Positions 35,826 through 45,052 of a stretch of 64,000 nucleotides of DNA are shown here, piece after piece. Below the pieces are notes generated by a model. That model made no database searches and was not told the origin of the DNA. It worked only from the letters and a program-made list of their open reading frames with translations. Position numbers and translations under genes: made by a program. Positions within the stretch are counted from its first letter, which is position 1, and every line of letters begins with the position of its first letter. The stretch comes from Lentisphaera profundi (GTDB lineage Bacteria > Verrucomicrobiota > Lentisphaeria > Lentisphaerales > Lentisphaeraceae), in contig NZ_CP117812.1 in assembly GCF_028728065.1 (NCBI RefSeq), positions 1,488,001 through 1,552,000 of the forward strand, given 5' to 3'.

Positions 35826-35850
35826 GTTTAGATCACCTTCTCCACCGTCG
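35826..35850 (+). promoter_or_regulatory. GTTKAGATC-N12-GTCG element, copy 3
   Basis: GTTTAGATC at 35826-35834 and GTCG at 35847-35850, 49 bases before the pseudopilin start at 35900. It shares GATCA[C/T]C and TCCAC[C/T]GTCG with copy 2 at matching positions. Confidence 0.55.
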
Positions 35851-35899
35851 GATTAATATGTAAATAACTGAAATTTGAAAATTTTTCCGAAAGGTAATT

Positions 35900-36703
35900 A
35901 TGATATCTAAAATAAAAAGCATCAAAGCTTTTACTCTTATGGAACTCTTAGTCGTCGTGGCAATCATTGGCATTCTCGCCTCGCTTCTTCTTCCTTCATT
36001 ATCATCCGCTAGAAAATCTGCAAAGCAGGCTTCATGTACTAACAACTTGAGACAAATTGGTATTGCCAATTACAACTATCTCGATGACAATGACAGTACA
36101 TTACCATGGGGCGCATGGAGCAACTCATCTCCGATTATGGGATGGGGCTGGGATGATCTAATCTATCCCTACCTCGGCAAGGGTGAAATGAGCCTCACAG
36201 ATCAGTACAAATGGTTTTGGACTGAGGAACAAGGTCTCGACACACTTAAGTGCCCCGGAGCTGTATCCCCATATCTTTTAGGAGACAAGCCTACGGGAAC
36301 TTACATTATGCCCAGAGGTAACAATGGTGCAGCCAATACCAGAATTGCCTATCAAATGAGTGGAAATGCCACAAACCCACCATGGACCCGTAAAATCACT
36401 GATATATCCGACGCTCAGGGCACTTTACTACTCACGGAAAATGATAGTATCGGCGGCAATCCCATCCAGGGTCTTGGCCGTGGTGCGACTAATCCTCAAA
36501 AACAAATTGACCCTGCCGGAAATGGTTTGCAATTAGTTGCTACTGCTAATTATACTCTCGAAATACACAACAAAATGAAAGTCAATTTTCTTTTAATTGA
36601 CGGTCATGTAGAAAGTCATTCCCCAACTTCCAAAAATGTTCTTGGCGAAAACGGAACACCCAATAACCCTCTAGGTATGTGGACTGTAAGCGCTGGCGAT
36701 TAA
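35900..36703 (+). CDS. DUF1559 prepilin-like protein
   Basis: A 267-residue pseudopilin-like protein. The prepilin segment [20 protein letters not shown] lies at residues 10-29, with alanine before the phenylalanine instead of glycine. DUF1559 body, then HNK...[12 protein letters not shown] and a GMWTVSAGD end, as in the gene at 21919. GAAAGG precedes the start. It stands 202 bases after kinase D and has its own candidate ECF-type promoter. Its 3' part was the parent (or a sibling) of the relic at 29311. Confidence 0.93.
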   Translation: MISKIKSIKAFTLMELLVVVAIIGILASLLLPSLSSARKSAKQASCTNNLRQIGIANYNYLDDNDSTLPWGAWSNSSPIMGWGWDDLIYPYLGKGEMSLTDQYKWFWTEEQGLDTLKCPGAVSPYLLGDKPTGTYIMPRGNNGAANTRIAYQMSGNATNPPWTRKITDISDAQGTLLLTENDSIGGNPIQGLGRGATNPQKQIDPAGNGLQLVATANYTLEIHNKMKVNFLLIDGHVESHSPTSKNVLGENGTPNNPLGMWTVSAGD

Positions 36704-36717
36704 CACAAAGGATCAAC

Positions 36718-37605
36718 ATGTTAAAATCAACGACTCTCATCTTCATATTATTTTTAAGTATGAACACTTTTGCTTCAAAAAAGCTCCCTATCTTAAAAAA
36801 TGTTTATATCACTATGATAAACCCCATCAAAAGTAAACAAAGTGGCACAATTACAACAACAAAAATTGCTGTTCATACTTTATATGAAGGAGATAATTAC
36901 ACAGCTTGCGTAACGCCTTTGAGGCAATTCTATATTTTCCCGAAGTCAAAAAATTCTGACCCTATAAATTTAGGCAGCCCTATGGAACTAGCGATCCACG
37001 AACGTTACTTCAAAAACAAAAGACAAGCCATTCGAAGAAAAATCATCTCTCTCGAAGCCAGTGCTCCTTCAAAAAATCCAGAGTCGCTAACCATCACTTC
37101 TACGCTTGAAGAAGGTGCAATACATACACTCAATATAATTTTCACCCCCAACAGCATTGAAATCTCTAACAGTGTTCAAGATCCGACTGATTTAAAACCG
37201 ATGACAATTGCTAGTTCCACCCTGAGAATCCCTTCGGCAACTCTTCAGCATGAGAATATGAATTGGGAAAGTACAAAAAAAGCTTTAGGAAAAAGCAGTT
37301 TACAGGTTAAATCCCCAAAAATCATTAAAATCCCCTATACAAAAGACAATCCAAAACTTGGGGTGGGTACAGAGTTTGAACTTAAAAATTATTGGTCTGG
37401 ACGAAAAATCATGATTGAAACTATAAGAGGAGAAAGAACTCGTCCTGATTTAACTCTTTTGGTTTACGGCAAAATAGCTCCCGCCCTAAACGGTTTTCAG
37501 TTCTTACTCAATCCAAACTTGGGCGATAAGATCACCGACTCACAAAACAGCATAAGGAAAAGTGACGTTCTGCATCCTGCGACCATCAAAATCACTATTG
37601 ATTGA
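36718..37605 (+). CDS. Secreted protein of unknown function
   Basis: A 295-residue protein with a clear signal peptide (about 1-19, MLKSTTLIFILFLSMNTFAS) and a mature part that looks beta-rich. I do not recognise a family. The start at 36718 is chosen because AAAGGA lies 5 bases upstream and it begins the signal peptide; a longer frame overlaps the pseudopilin gene. It follows that gene by 14 bases, probably on one transcript, which hints at a shared surface or periplasmic role (inference). Confidence 0.8.
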   Translation: MLKSTTLIFILFLSMNTFASKKLPILKNVYITMINPIKSKQSGTITTTKIAVHTLYEGDNYTACVTPLRQFYIFPKSKNSDPINLGSPMELAIHERYFKNKRQAIRRKIISLEASAPSKNPESLTITSTLEEGAIHTLNIIFTPNSIEISNSVQDPTDLKPMTIASSTLRIPSATLQHENMNWESTKKALGKSSLQVKSPKIIKIPYTKDNPKLGVGTEFELKNYWSGRKIMIETIRGERTRPDLTLLVYGKIAPALNGFQFLLNPNLGDKITDSQNSIRKSDVLHPATIKITID

Positions 37606-37675
37606 CCGCTAATTTTACACACCCATTATTATGAATGGGAAATCAAAATACTAATTAATAAAAAGTAACACCCCC

Positions 37676-37756
37676 GTCGCAGAGTCAAGGGCCTACAGAT
37701 CCTAGTGGCTAGTTCGAGAGCTCCACTCCCTCGTGTGTGAAGCACCATTTACTCTA
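37676..37756. repeat. Interspersed hairpin-bearing element, copy 2
   Basis: A non-coding stretch that ends CTCGTGTGTGAAGCAC, like the element at 28190-28287 (one base different in this 16-base end), with diverged similarity before it (GTCGC at the left, ATCCT..GT.GG then TTCGAG). It sits between a secreted-protein gene and the frameshifted esterase gene. Confidence 0.45.
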
Positions 37757-37803
37757 CGAGAGTCAATCGTAAAAAATTCATCTTTTTAAAACTTAGGAAT
37801 AAT

Positions 37804-39761
37804 ATGAAAAAAATCATAAGTCTAATTCTCATAAACCTTTCTGTATTTGCCTCTCAGGAAGTTCAAGATTTCTGGAACCAGTACGATCCTCACAAAGCAC
37901 CACTCAACACCGAAATCATTAAAGAGTGGCAAGAAGGAGAAAATACTTATATGTTGCTACGTTATGACCTAGGACTACTCAAAGGAACTAATAAATCTGC
38001 TTCGCCCAAAATAGCCGCATATTATGGCTTCCCGACTCGTCTAAAAGGAAAATCCCCAGGTATTGTCCATATTCATGGAGGTGGACAAAAAGCCAGTCTA
38101 AGTCGCGTTAAATCTTGGACTGAACTCGGATATGCCGCAATCAGCATTAACTGGGGTGCAAAAGTTATTGATAAGCCCAATACTCCCAATACAGACTGGG
38201 ATGGTATTGCTGCGGGTTTTATTCGCCCGGGGATAACAATTGCCGATGATCTGGATCACCATAATACTATTAGCCCTGATAACAATACACTCTATAAAGA
38301 GTTTCATTTATTAAATAGTAGCTGGAACCTTATTGCGATGTCGGTAAGAAGAGCTCTCACTTTTCTCGAAAGTCGTCAAGAAGTAGATCCCCATAAATTA
38401 GGTATTGAAGGTCACTCTATGGGGGGAAATCCACTGTATTAAGCGCAATTGATCCGCGCGTTAAAGCAGCATCTCCTTCTGTGGGGGGCACAGGATTTCT
38501 TAATCAAGATTTATGGGGACTTTCCAATAGTAAACGCTCTATGAAAACAGATGATAATCTCAAGCTATACCAAAAAACTGTTTCTGCGCAATCCTACTGG
38601 CCCTACATCACTGCTCCCACGCTATTTCTAGGTGCAAGCAATGACTTCAATTCACCAACAGAACTAATTATAAAGAGCATGAACTTACTTCCTTCTAAAA
38701 CAACAAGTGCCTTAGCTTTAGCTCCCCACCTCAATCACAGGTTCACTACGGGAACTAATAATGCTCGCTTTTATTGGATGGAATCACATTTGAAAAATGA
38801 TTTTTTGTTTCCCGCAAACCCCAATGCCGAACTTAAACTCAACAATAAAAACAAGATCCCCTTTTTCTCTGTCACTCTCGACCCCAAATGTAAATACGAA
38901 GTAGATCAAGTAAAAATTTATTACGGCTTTTCCCGTGATCCTCGCATTCGTTTTTGGCGTACTGCTAAAGCACGTAAAAACAAAAACACCTACTCGGCTT
39001 TTCTCCACATTTATGACCAAAACGAACCTCTTTTTGCCTTTGCCAACGTCACTTACAAAACAGGTAAAACACTTCCAGCTAGACCTGGTGTCCCCACTAG
39101 TGACCTACTCACGCTCAGTTCTAATTATTTCTCAATTCACCCTGATGAGCTAAAAAAATCTGGTATTAAAAGCACTTCAAAAAACTATCGAACTCTTGAT
39201 GATTTCACCAAGGGCATGCAGGATTGGTACATATTGGGAGACAACAACCCTCAGCACTGGTTTATGTCCACTAGAAAAGTGATTGACCCCTCCTTTATGG
39301 GCCCTCAAAATGCCACGCTGAGAATCCAGCTTACTCAAGATACCCCAGGAAATTCAATTGCCATTGGTGTTAAAGTCAATACTTGGCAAGGTTACACAGG
39401 CAGGAAGCCGGATGAATATGTAAGTTTAGTCGATTTATCCAATAAAGGTAAAAACATCGTTTCCCTCAAAGTAGAAGACTTTATCAATAAGAAAGGGCAG
39501 CTGATGAAAAACTGGGATGAATTAACTGAGTTATACTTCACTCCTGCAAATAAAAAGAACCGCAAGTCAAAAAAATGGACTGGAAAAATGCCGAAATTAC
39601 ATAAAATCGAATGGCTAGGTGGACTCAATACAAAACTCCCTTATCCCCACGAAAAACGCAATAACTTAAACAGTAAAGGCAATATAAGTTTTGATGATCA
39701 ATTTCAGCAAGCCATCGACGATTCTGTACTCCTTGAAAAAAACGATAAAAATCTAAATTAG
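37804..39761 (+). pseudogene. Frameshifted GHSMGG esterase (copy 2)
   Basis: A paralogue of the esterases at 29461 and 51440, split by one frameshift. The first frame (37804-38442; signal peptide, alpha/beta-hydrolase fold, HIHGGGQ, nucleophile Ser205 in GHSMGG) ends 24 bases after that motif. The homologous continuation (VLSAIDPRVKAASPSVGG and the C-terminal beta domain, to 39761) is in the next frame. The join is at a run of six G (38421-38426): one more G would restore GHSMGGKS and the whole alignment. It is a real mutation, a phase-variable tract, or a sequencing error; the sequence cannot decide. It precedes the SGNH-sulfatase gene by 8 bases, as in the intact pair at 51440/53434. Confidence 0.85.
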
Positions 39762-39769
39762 GTAAAACT

Positions 39770-41938
39770 ATGCGATACTTTATTCTCCTATTACTCTCCC
39801 TTCATCTTTGTGCCAACGATCCTTTTCACATACCTAAACAAGACCAAAAGAATCTACGTATTGAACAAGAGCTTGATCTTTCCCTACCAAATATTCTTAT
39901 TATTGGAGATTCGATCTCTATTGGCTATCACAAAGATCTTGTCACACTCATGAGTGGCAAAGCCAATATCTTTCGCCCAAAAACCAATTGCGGCGACAGT
40001 AATAAAGGTCTACAACAGATCGATAAATGGCTCGGAAAATCTAAGTGGGATATCATTCATTTTAATTTTGGTCTTCATGATCTTTGTTACCGTCACCCCG
40101 ATGCCAAAGTCTATGGCAATCGAGATAAAATCAATGGCACCATTTCCGTCTCGCTAGATCAGTACAAAAAAAATCTTCAGCTCATCATTAATCGTTTAAA
40201 GAAAACGAATGCCAAACTAATCTGGGGGAGTACTACTTTTGTTCCCGAAGCAGAAGCTGGACGTTTTCAAAAAGACAACATTCGCTACAATGTAGCTGCC
40301 AGTGAAGTCATGTTAGAGAATGACATTCTCATCAATGATCTCTTTACTACCAGTAAAAACTTTCCGGAAAAACTCACGAATAAAGGCGATGTTCACTTTA
40401 AACCCAAAGGTTCACAAAAACTGGCTATTCAAGTAGTAAACACTATTAAAACTCTATTACCTACACAGTCTAATAAGGTCCAAGCTTCACAAAAAAAATT
40501 TTCCTCGCCCAACGTCATTCTTTTTCTCGTCGATGATCTCGGTTGGAATGATATAGCTTGTTATGGCAGCTCCTTTTATGAAACTCCCAACCTCGATCAA
40601 TTGGCTAAAGATGGTTTTTTATTTACTGATGCTTATGCCGCTAACCCTGTATGCTCCCCTACTCGTGCCAGCATATTGCTTGGTAAATACCCCAGTCGCG
40701 TAGGTCTCAGTAATCATAGTGGCTCTTCGGGCCCCAAAGGTCCTAGTCACAAACTTATTCCTGCGAAAGTAAAAGGTAATATGCCTTTAGAAGACATCAC
40801 GCTTGCCGAGGCTCTAAAAGAAGCCAATTACACAACAGCTCATATCGGTAAATGGCACCTGCAAGCCCATTACGATACATCACAAGATCATTTCCCTGAT
40901 AAGCACGGTTTTGATATCAACATAGCGGGTCACCGCATGGGCCAACCAGGGTCCTTTTATTTCCCCTATAAAAGTAAACAGCATCCCAGTACCAATGTCC
41001 CTAACATGTCTGATGGCAAAGATGGCGATTACCTTACTGATCAACTCACTAACAAAGCTATTGACTTCATCAAAGATCATAAGGACAAGCCTTTTTTTCT
41101 CAATTTCTGGTACTACACTGTCCACACACCTATTATCCCCCGACAAGATCTCAAAAAGAAATATGAGCAAAAAGCTAAAATGCTTGGTTTAGATCTTAAA
41201 GCCACTGGTACTCCGGTACTCAAAAGTGTTTCTCGATCGACACAAAATAATCCTAGTTATGCTGCCATGGTTGAGGCCATGGACGAAAATATTGGTCGCG
41301 TCCTATCCACGCTAAAGGAACTCAACATAGAGGATGAAACTATTATTATTTTTTGTTCTGATAACGGCGGATTGTCTACGGGTACTGGTCCTAACGCCCC
41401 AACATCCTTGCTTCCTCTCAAAGCAGGTAAGGCCTGGGTTTATGAAGGTGGTATTCGTATCCCATTTATCATTAAATGGCCTGGTAATCCTGGAGGAAAG
41501 TCGCTTTCTACCCCAGTATGTACAACCGATATTTACCCAACGATCCTTAATATGCTCAAGCTCCCTCTCAAACCAAAACAACATGTGGATGGTGTTTCAC
41601 TAACTTCAATTATGACCGGCAGTACCAAGGAACTGAAGCGTGAAGCCATCTACATTCACTATCCACACTACCACCACATCAATTCAATGGGCCCTGCTGG
41701 CGCTATACGAATGGGCGATTATAAACTCGTGGAATACTACGAAACGGGTGAGGTTGAACTCTATAATTTACACGAGGATATTGGGGAGATGACTAATCTT
41801 GTTAGTGAGCAACCCGAGCGCAGCGCTAAAATGCTCAAGAAATTAGAAGAGTGGAGAAAAGAAAGCAATAGCCCAAAACCCGAACTCAACCCCAATTATG
41901 AAACCATAAAGGACTATCGAAAACCAAAGTTTCTATGA
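39770..41938 (+). CDS. Secreted SGNH esterase-sulfatase fusion (copy 1)
   Basis: A 722-residue protein: signal peptide (about 1-15), SGNH-hydrolase domain (about 35-235) and type I sulfatase domain (about 243-720). SGNH blocks: IIGDSISIG (Ser48), NCGDSNKG, FNFGLHDL, and GDVHFKPKG with catalytic Asp/His. Sulfatase: LVDDLGWNDIACYG metal residues, CSPTR with Cys295 as formylglycine precursor, GKWHL, and FCSDNGG. The protein could both deacylate and desulfate a glycan. Activation needs a formylglycine-generating enzyme, none of which is in the window. It follows the frameshifted esterase by 8 bases. A close paralogue with the same two-domain layout lies at 53434. Confidence 0.92.
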   Translation: MRYFILLLLSLHLCANDPFHIPKQDQKNLRIEQELDLSLPNILIIGDSISIGYHKDLVTLMSGKANIFRPKTNCGDSNKGLQQIDKWLGKSKWDIIHFNFGLHDLCYRHPDAKVYGNRDKINGTISVSLDQYKKNLQLIINRLKKTNAKLIWGSTTFVPEAEAGRFQKDNIRYNVAASEVMLENDILINDLFTTSKNFPEKLTNKGDVHFKPKGSQKLAIQVVNTIKTLLPTQSNKVQASQKKFSSPNVILFLVDDLGWNDIACYGSSFYETPNLDQLAKDGFLFTDAYAANPVCSPTRASILLGKYPSRVGLSNHSGSSGPKGPSHKLIPAKVKGNMPLEDITLAEALKEANYTTAHIGKWHLQAHYDTSQDHFPDKHGFDINIAGHRMGQPGSFYFPYKSKQHPSTNVPNMSDGKDGDYLTDQLTNKAIDFIKDHKDKPFFLNFWYYTVHTPIIPRQDLKKKYEQKAKMLGLDLKATGTPVLKSVSRSTQNNPSYAAMVEAMDENIGRVLSTLKELNIEDETIIIFCSDNGGLSTGTGPNAPTSLLPLKAGKAWVYEGGIRIPFIIKWPGNPGGKSLSTPVCTTDIYPTILNMLKLPLKPKQHVDGVSLTSIMTGSTKELKREAIYIHYPHYHHINSMGPAGAIRMGDYKLVEYYETGEVELYNLHEDIGEMTNLVSEQPERSAKMLKKLEEWRKESNSPKPELNPNYETIKDYRKPKFL

Positions 41939-42022
41939 ACTTTGAAGATACATATAGAGTAAGCTATCGACGATTCCGTGCCCCCTTAAAAAATAGGAGA
42001 CAAATTAAAGTAGGTGAAAACT

Positions 42023-43489
42023 ATGCGCTATTTGATTACACTATTCATATGCTTGAATTTATGGGCTAATGAAAGACCTAATATTATCATTTTTTATGCG
42101 GATGACCTAGGCCCAGGTATGCTTTCCTGTTATGGACAGGAATTACTCAAAACTCCCAACATCGATAAACTCGCCAATGAAGGCATGACGTTTAACAAAT
42201 TCTACGGAAATAATGTCTGCGCTCCCGCTCGAGCCAATCTCTTGACCGGCTTACACGATGGCAATTCCTTCCATGCCAACAAAGGCGCACTTTCAATTCA
42301 GCTTCATCGCGGAGATATTTCCAAAGCTGATTACGACAAAGTTCTCAAAAAGACTTATGATCAAAGAAAAGACTTTTCATTCATAGGTCAAATGGCTAAA
42401 GCCTCTGGCTACCACACATCCTACTTTGGAAAACTTGGAATGGGTTACTCCGAGAATCATGAGCTCATCAAACTCTATGGTTTTGATCATTACGTAGGAC
42501 TCTACGACTCCGTCGTTTGCTGGAGTTTTTATCCGGAATTCTACTGGAATAACGGCAAAAAAATTGCTTTAGCAAACAACCCAAAGTTTAATAAAAGCTC
42601 TCCTCAATGCCCACTCATTGGCGAGTCGGATATGACCTATACCGAGGATATTTGGCTCAAAGAAGCCTTAAATTATATCGATGAGAAAAAGAATGACCCC
42701 TTCTTCATGATCTACTCGACTCAGCTCCCCCACGGCCCTGCATCTATTGCTCCAAAAGATCACGTCTTCAGAAACAAAGAAGGCTGGACTGAAAAAGAGC
42801 GCGTCTATGCCTCCATGATTGTTAAAATGGACCAATCTCTTGGTTCTATAATGAACAAACTCAAACAGCATAAAATTGACAAAAATACCCTTGTCATTTT
42901 CACTGGAGATAATGGCCATGAACCTTCCTACTATGCTGACCTTCGTCAAAAAAGTAATAATGATAACAAGTTCTGGGATGGCCATCAAAGATCTGAAGAT
43001 ATTTTTAAAGGTTCTCTCGGTAAAAGAGGCATGAAACGTTGGAATTTTGAGGGTGGCCTACGCGTCCCCACTATTGTAAGATGGCCTGGAAAAATTAAAG
43101 CCAAGTCAACATCCGACTTAAACGCCACTACCTACGACCTTTTTGCGACCTGCGCAGATATCATGAACTGTCCGAAAGAATATAAAACGGATGGTATATC
43201 ATTCAAAAATGAACTGCTCGCTAAGCCTCAGCAGCAACACGAATACCTCTATTGGCAAAATAGTACTGGAGCCAGTCGCGACGCATTAATAAAAGGCGAT
43301 TGGAAATTAATTAATGAAATGGATACTAAAAATAGTGATTTCGAAAATAAGAAGCGACGCTACAAATGGGCATTATACGATATCGAAAACGACCCTTTAG
43401 AAACAAACGACCTTGCTGAACAATACCCAGAAACAGTTCAGCTTTTAATAAAACTCATTCCAAGACAGTTATTATTATCAGACAAGTAA
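42023..43489 (+). CDS. Secreted type I sulfatase
   Basis: A 488-residue sulfatase with a signal peptide (about 1-16). Motifs: NIIIFYADDLGPG, CAPAR with Cys66 as the formylglycine site, GKLGMGY (replacing the usual GKWHLG, so the active-site lysine is kept but the histidine is lost), TQLPHGP, and FTGDNGHE. It would remove sulfate esters from a glycan in the periplasm or outside. The start is set at the ATG at 42023, with AGGTGA 7 bases upstream; its leader TAGGTGAAAACTATGCG resembles that of the sulfatase at 39770. A GTG three codons earlier is possible. Confidence 0.92.
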   Translation: MRYLITLFICLNLWANERPNIIIFYADDLGPGMLSCYGQELLKTPNIDKLANEGMTFNKFYGNNVCAPARANLLTGLHDGNSFHANKGALSIQLHRGDISKADYDKVLKKTYDQRKDFSFIGQMAKASGYHTSYFGKLGMGYSENHELIKLYGFDHYVGLYDSVVCWSFYPEFYWNNGKKIALANNPKFNKSSPQCPLIGESDMTYTEDIWLKEALNYIDEKKNDPFFMIYSTQLPHGPASIAPKDHVFRNKEGWTEKERVYASMIVKMDQSLGSIMNKLKQHKIDKNTLVIFTGDNGHEPSYYADLRQKSNNDNKFWDGHQRSEDIFKGSLGKRGMKRWNFEGGLRVPTIVRWPGKIKAKSTSDLNATTYDLFATCADIMNCPKEYKTDGISFKNELLAKPQQQHEYLYWQNSTGASRDALIKGDWKLINEMDTKNSDFENKKRRYKWALYDIENDPLETNDLAEQYPETVQLLIKLIPRQLLLSDK

Positions 43490-43529
43490 TTTCCATCCTC
43501 ACTTACATCTCTGTTTTTTTTGTAATCTT

Positions 43530-43557
43530 TTGTATCAAAAATAAAAAAGACTTGTTT
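43530..43557 (+). promoter_or_regulatory. TTGTATCAA-N13-TTGYTT element, copy 4
   Basis: TTGTATCAA at 43530-43538 and TTGTTT at 43552-43557, 97 bases before the ThuA-domain gene. Over the whole element it differs from copy 3 (32986) at only about three positions. Confidence 0.55.
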
Positions 43558-43626
43558 AATTTTTAGCGAAAGATTTAATGAAAATAGCGAATAAAATTCA
43601 TAATAACAAATTTACGGAGACAATCA

Positions 43627-44622
43627 TTGAAAAATATCGCATTAAAATGCCTTATGGCCTTATTCATTTTCACGTCCTTGTCACAGGCAGTTGAAAAGAA
43701 AAAAATTCTCTTTTTAGCAGGAAACCCCAGCCATAGTAGTGGTGATCATGAGTTTCGTGCTGGTTGCATGATTTTAGCCGACAAGCTAAATAAATCTGGT
43801 TTGCCCATAGAAGCAAAAGTTCATTTCTATGGTTGGCCAAAGGATGAAAGTATTTTTGATGGTGTAGATGCTTGTGTTGTCTATGCCGATGCCGGTGGTC
43901 GTTTTGGAGAAAAGTATGAATTTCTTAATAATAAAGTAAAAAAAGACGGCATGGGCATCATGTTCATGCACTACGGCGTTCATCCTAGTAAACAGGTCGG
44001 CGAAAAATACTTCAAAAACTGGATTGGTGCTTATATGGACAACCACATTTCAGTGAATCCTCACTGGATTGCCGATGTGAAAGCCCTAAGTAAAGAAGAT
44101 ATCTCACGCGGTATTACTCCTTTCACCGCCTATGATGAATTCTACTTCAACATGGATTGGCCCACCAAGGATGAATGCGATTCATGTCGTCCAGTAGCGG
44201 TAGCGACCCCTAGCCCCGATCGTATTGTTCGTTATATCAATATGTGGAACCAGCATGGCGAGAAGTGTTTTGGTAAGGAACAAGCTCTCATGTGGTGTCG
44301 CGATGCTAAACCCGAAGAAGGCGGCCGTGGCATTGGCTTTGTAGGGGGTCATTATCACCGCAATTGGGCCATCGATGAATTCCGTAAGCTTGTGCTCAAC
44401 GCCATTATTTGGACGGCGCGCATGGAAGTCCCCAAAGGCGGTGTTCCCGCCGGTAAAGTCACTGAAGCAGATTTGAACAAGAACCTTGATAAGAAAAAGA
44501 AACTAAACTACATCAAAGTTCCAACTTCAGAGTTATACGAACAGAAACCCATGGCTCGTCAGCAGTTTGATGAAAATGGCAAGCGTATCCGTGGTGGTAA
44601 GCAAAAACCTAAAAAAAAGTAA
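43627..44622 (+). CDS. Secreted ThuA-domain protein
   Basis: A 331-residue protein with a signal peptide (about 1-21) and a ThuA-like (trehalose-utilisation type, class I glutamine-amidotransferase-like fold) domain (about 24-265): FLAGNPSHSSGDHEF, VVYADAGG, MFMHYGVHP and FVGGHYHRNW. The charged tail (KKKK, GGKQKPKKK) is unusual. ThuA domains are common in glycan-degradation loci of PVC and Bacteroidetes bacteria, often with putative sugar-oxidation roles; exact function unknown. The start is a TTG at 43627, supported by GGAG 7 bases upstream. A TTGTATCAA-type element precedes it. Confidence 0.88.
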   Translation: MKNIALKCLMALFIFTSLSQAVEKKKILFLAGNPSHSSGDHEFRAGCMILADKLNKSGLPIEAKVHFYGWPKDESIFDGVDACVVYADAGGRFGEKYEFLNNKVKKDGMGIMFMHYGVHPSKQVGEKYFKNWIGAYMDNHISVNPHWIADVKALSKEDISRGITPFTAYDEFYFNMDWPTKDECDSCRPVAVATPSPDRIVRYINMWNQHGEKCFGKEQALMWCRDAKPEEGGRGIGFVGGHYHRNWAIDEFRKLVLNAIIWTARMEVPKGGVPAGKVTEADLNKNLDKKKKLNYIKVPTSELYEQKPMARQQFDENGKRIRGGKQKPKKK

Positions 44623-45052
44623 ATCCTAAAAACTGACAAAATGTTAATTATAAAAAGCCAAAGAACTAACAGAGAGCCGTGTAATTAAAGCCTCTGATGA
44701 AAAGCGCTCAGAACTTAGGCACTTACGTAAAAGGTCTTAAAACTGTATCTGTTTATGCTGACAATATGATGAAAAAGCCTTTGCCTAGATAAGGCTGAGT
44801 CTTGTGGGATTTATTGAGACCGCCGGTAAAGAAACTCCTGTTGACAAAAAGCACCTTATTGATTCTGAATAAGGTGATGAAAATCACACCCATGAAAATT
44901 AATAAAGATTCTTTACTTGTAACAAGATATTCTTTTCACAGTTCATTAATTCAAGCTTAAAAAATTCAGTGTCCAAAAATCATTTAGATAAGCGTATCAC
45001 TACATAAATCTCGATTTTCATAAATAAATAAAAATAGTCAAAAGGAATACAT
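44623..45052 (+). other. Intergenic region with possible gene relic
   Basis: No intact gene in these 430 bases. Two short stretches look like decayed coding sequence: 44697-44792 (31 codons; ...GLKTVSVYADNMMKKPLP) and, in another frame, about 44809-44872 (...GFIETAGKETPVDKKHLIDS). The family was not recognised. The last 80 bases should hold the promoter of the gene at 45053. Confidence 0.35.

Noticed and set aside
37676-37756. tRNA-like sequence
   Set aside because: Contains GTTCGA-like text (AGTTCGAG) but no acceptor stem or other arms could be formed; better explained as a relative of 28190-28287.
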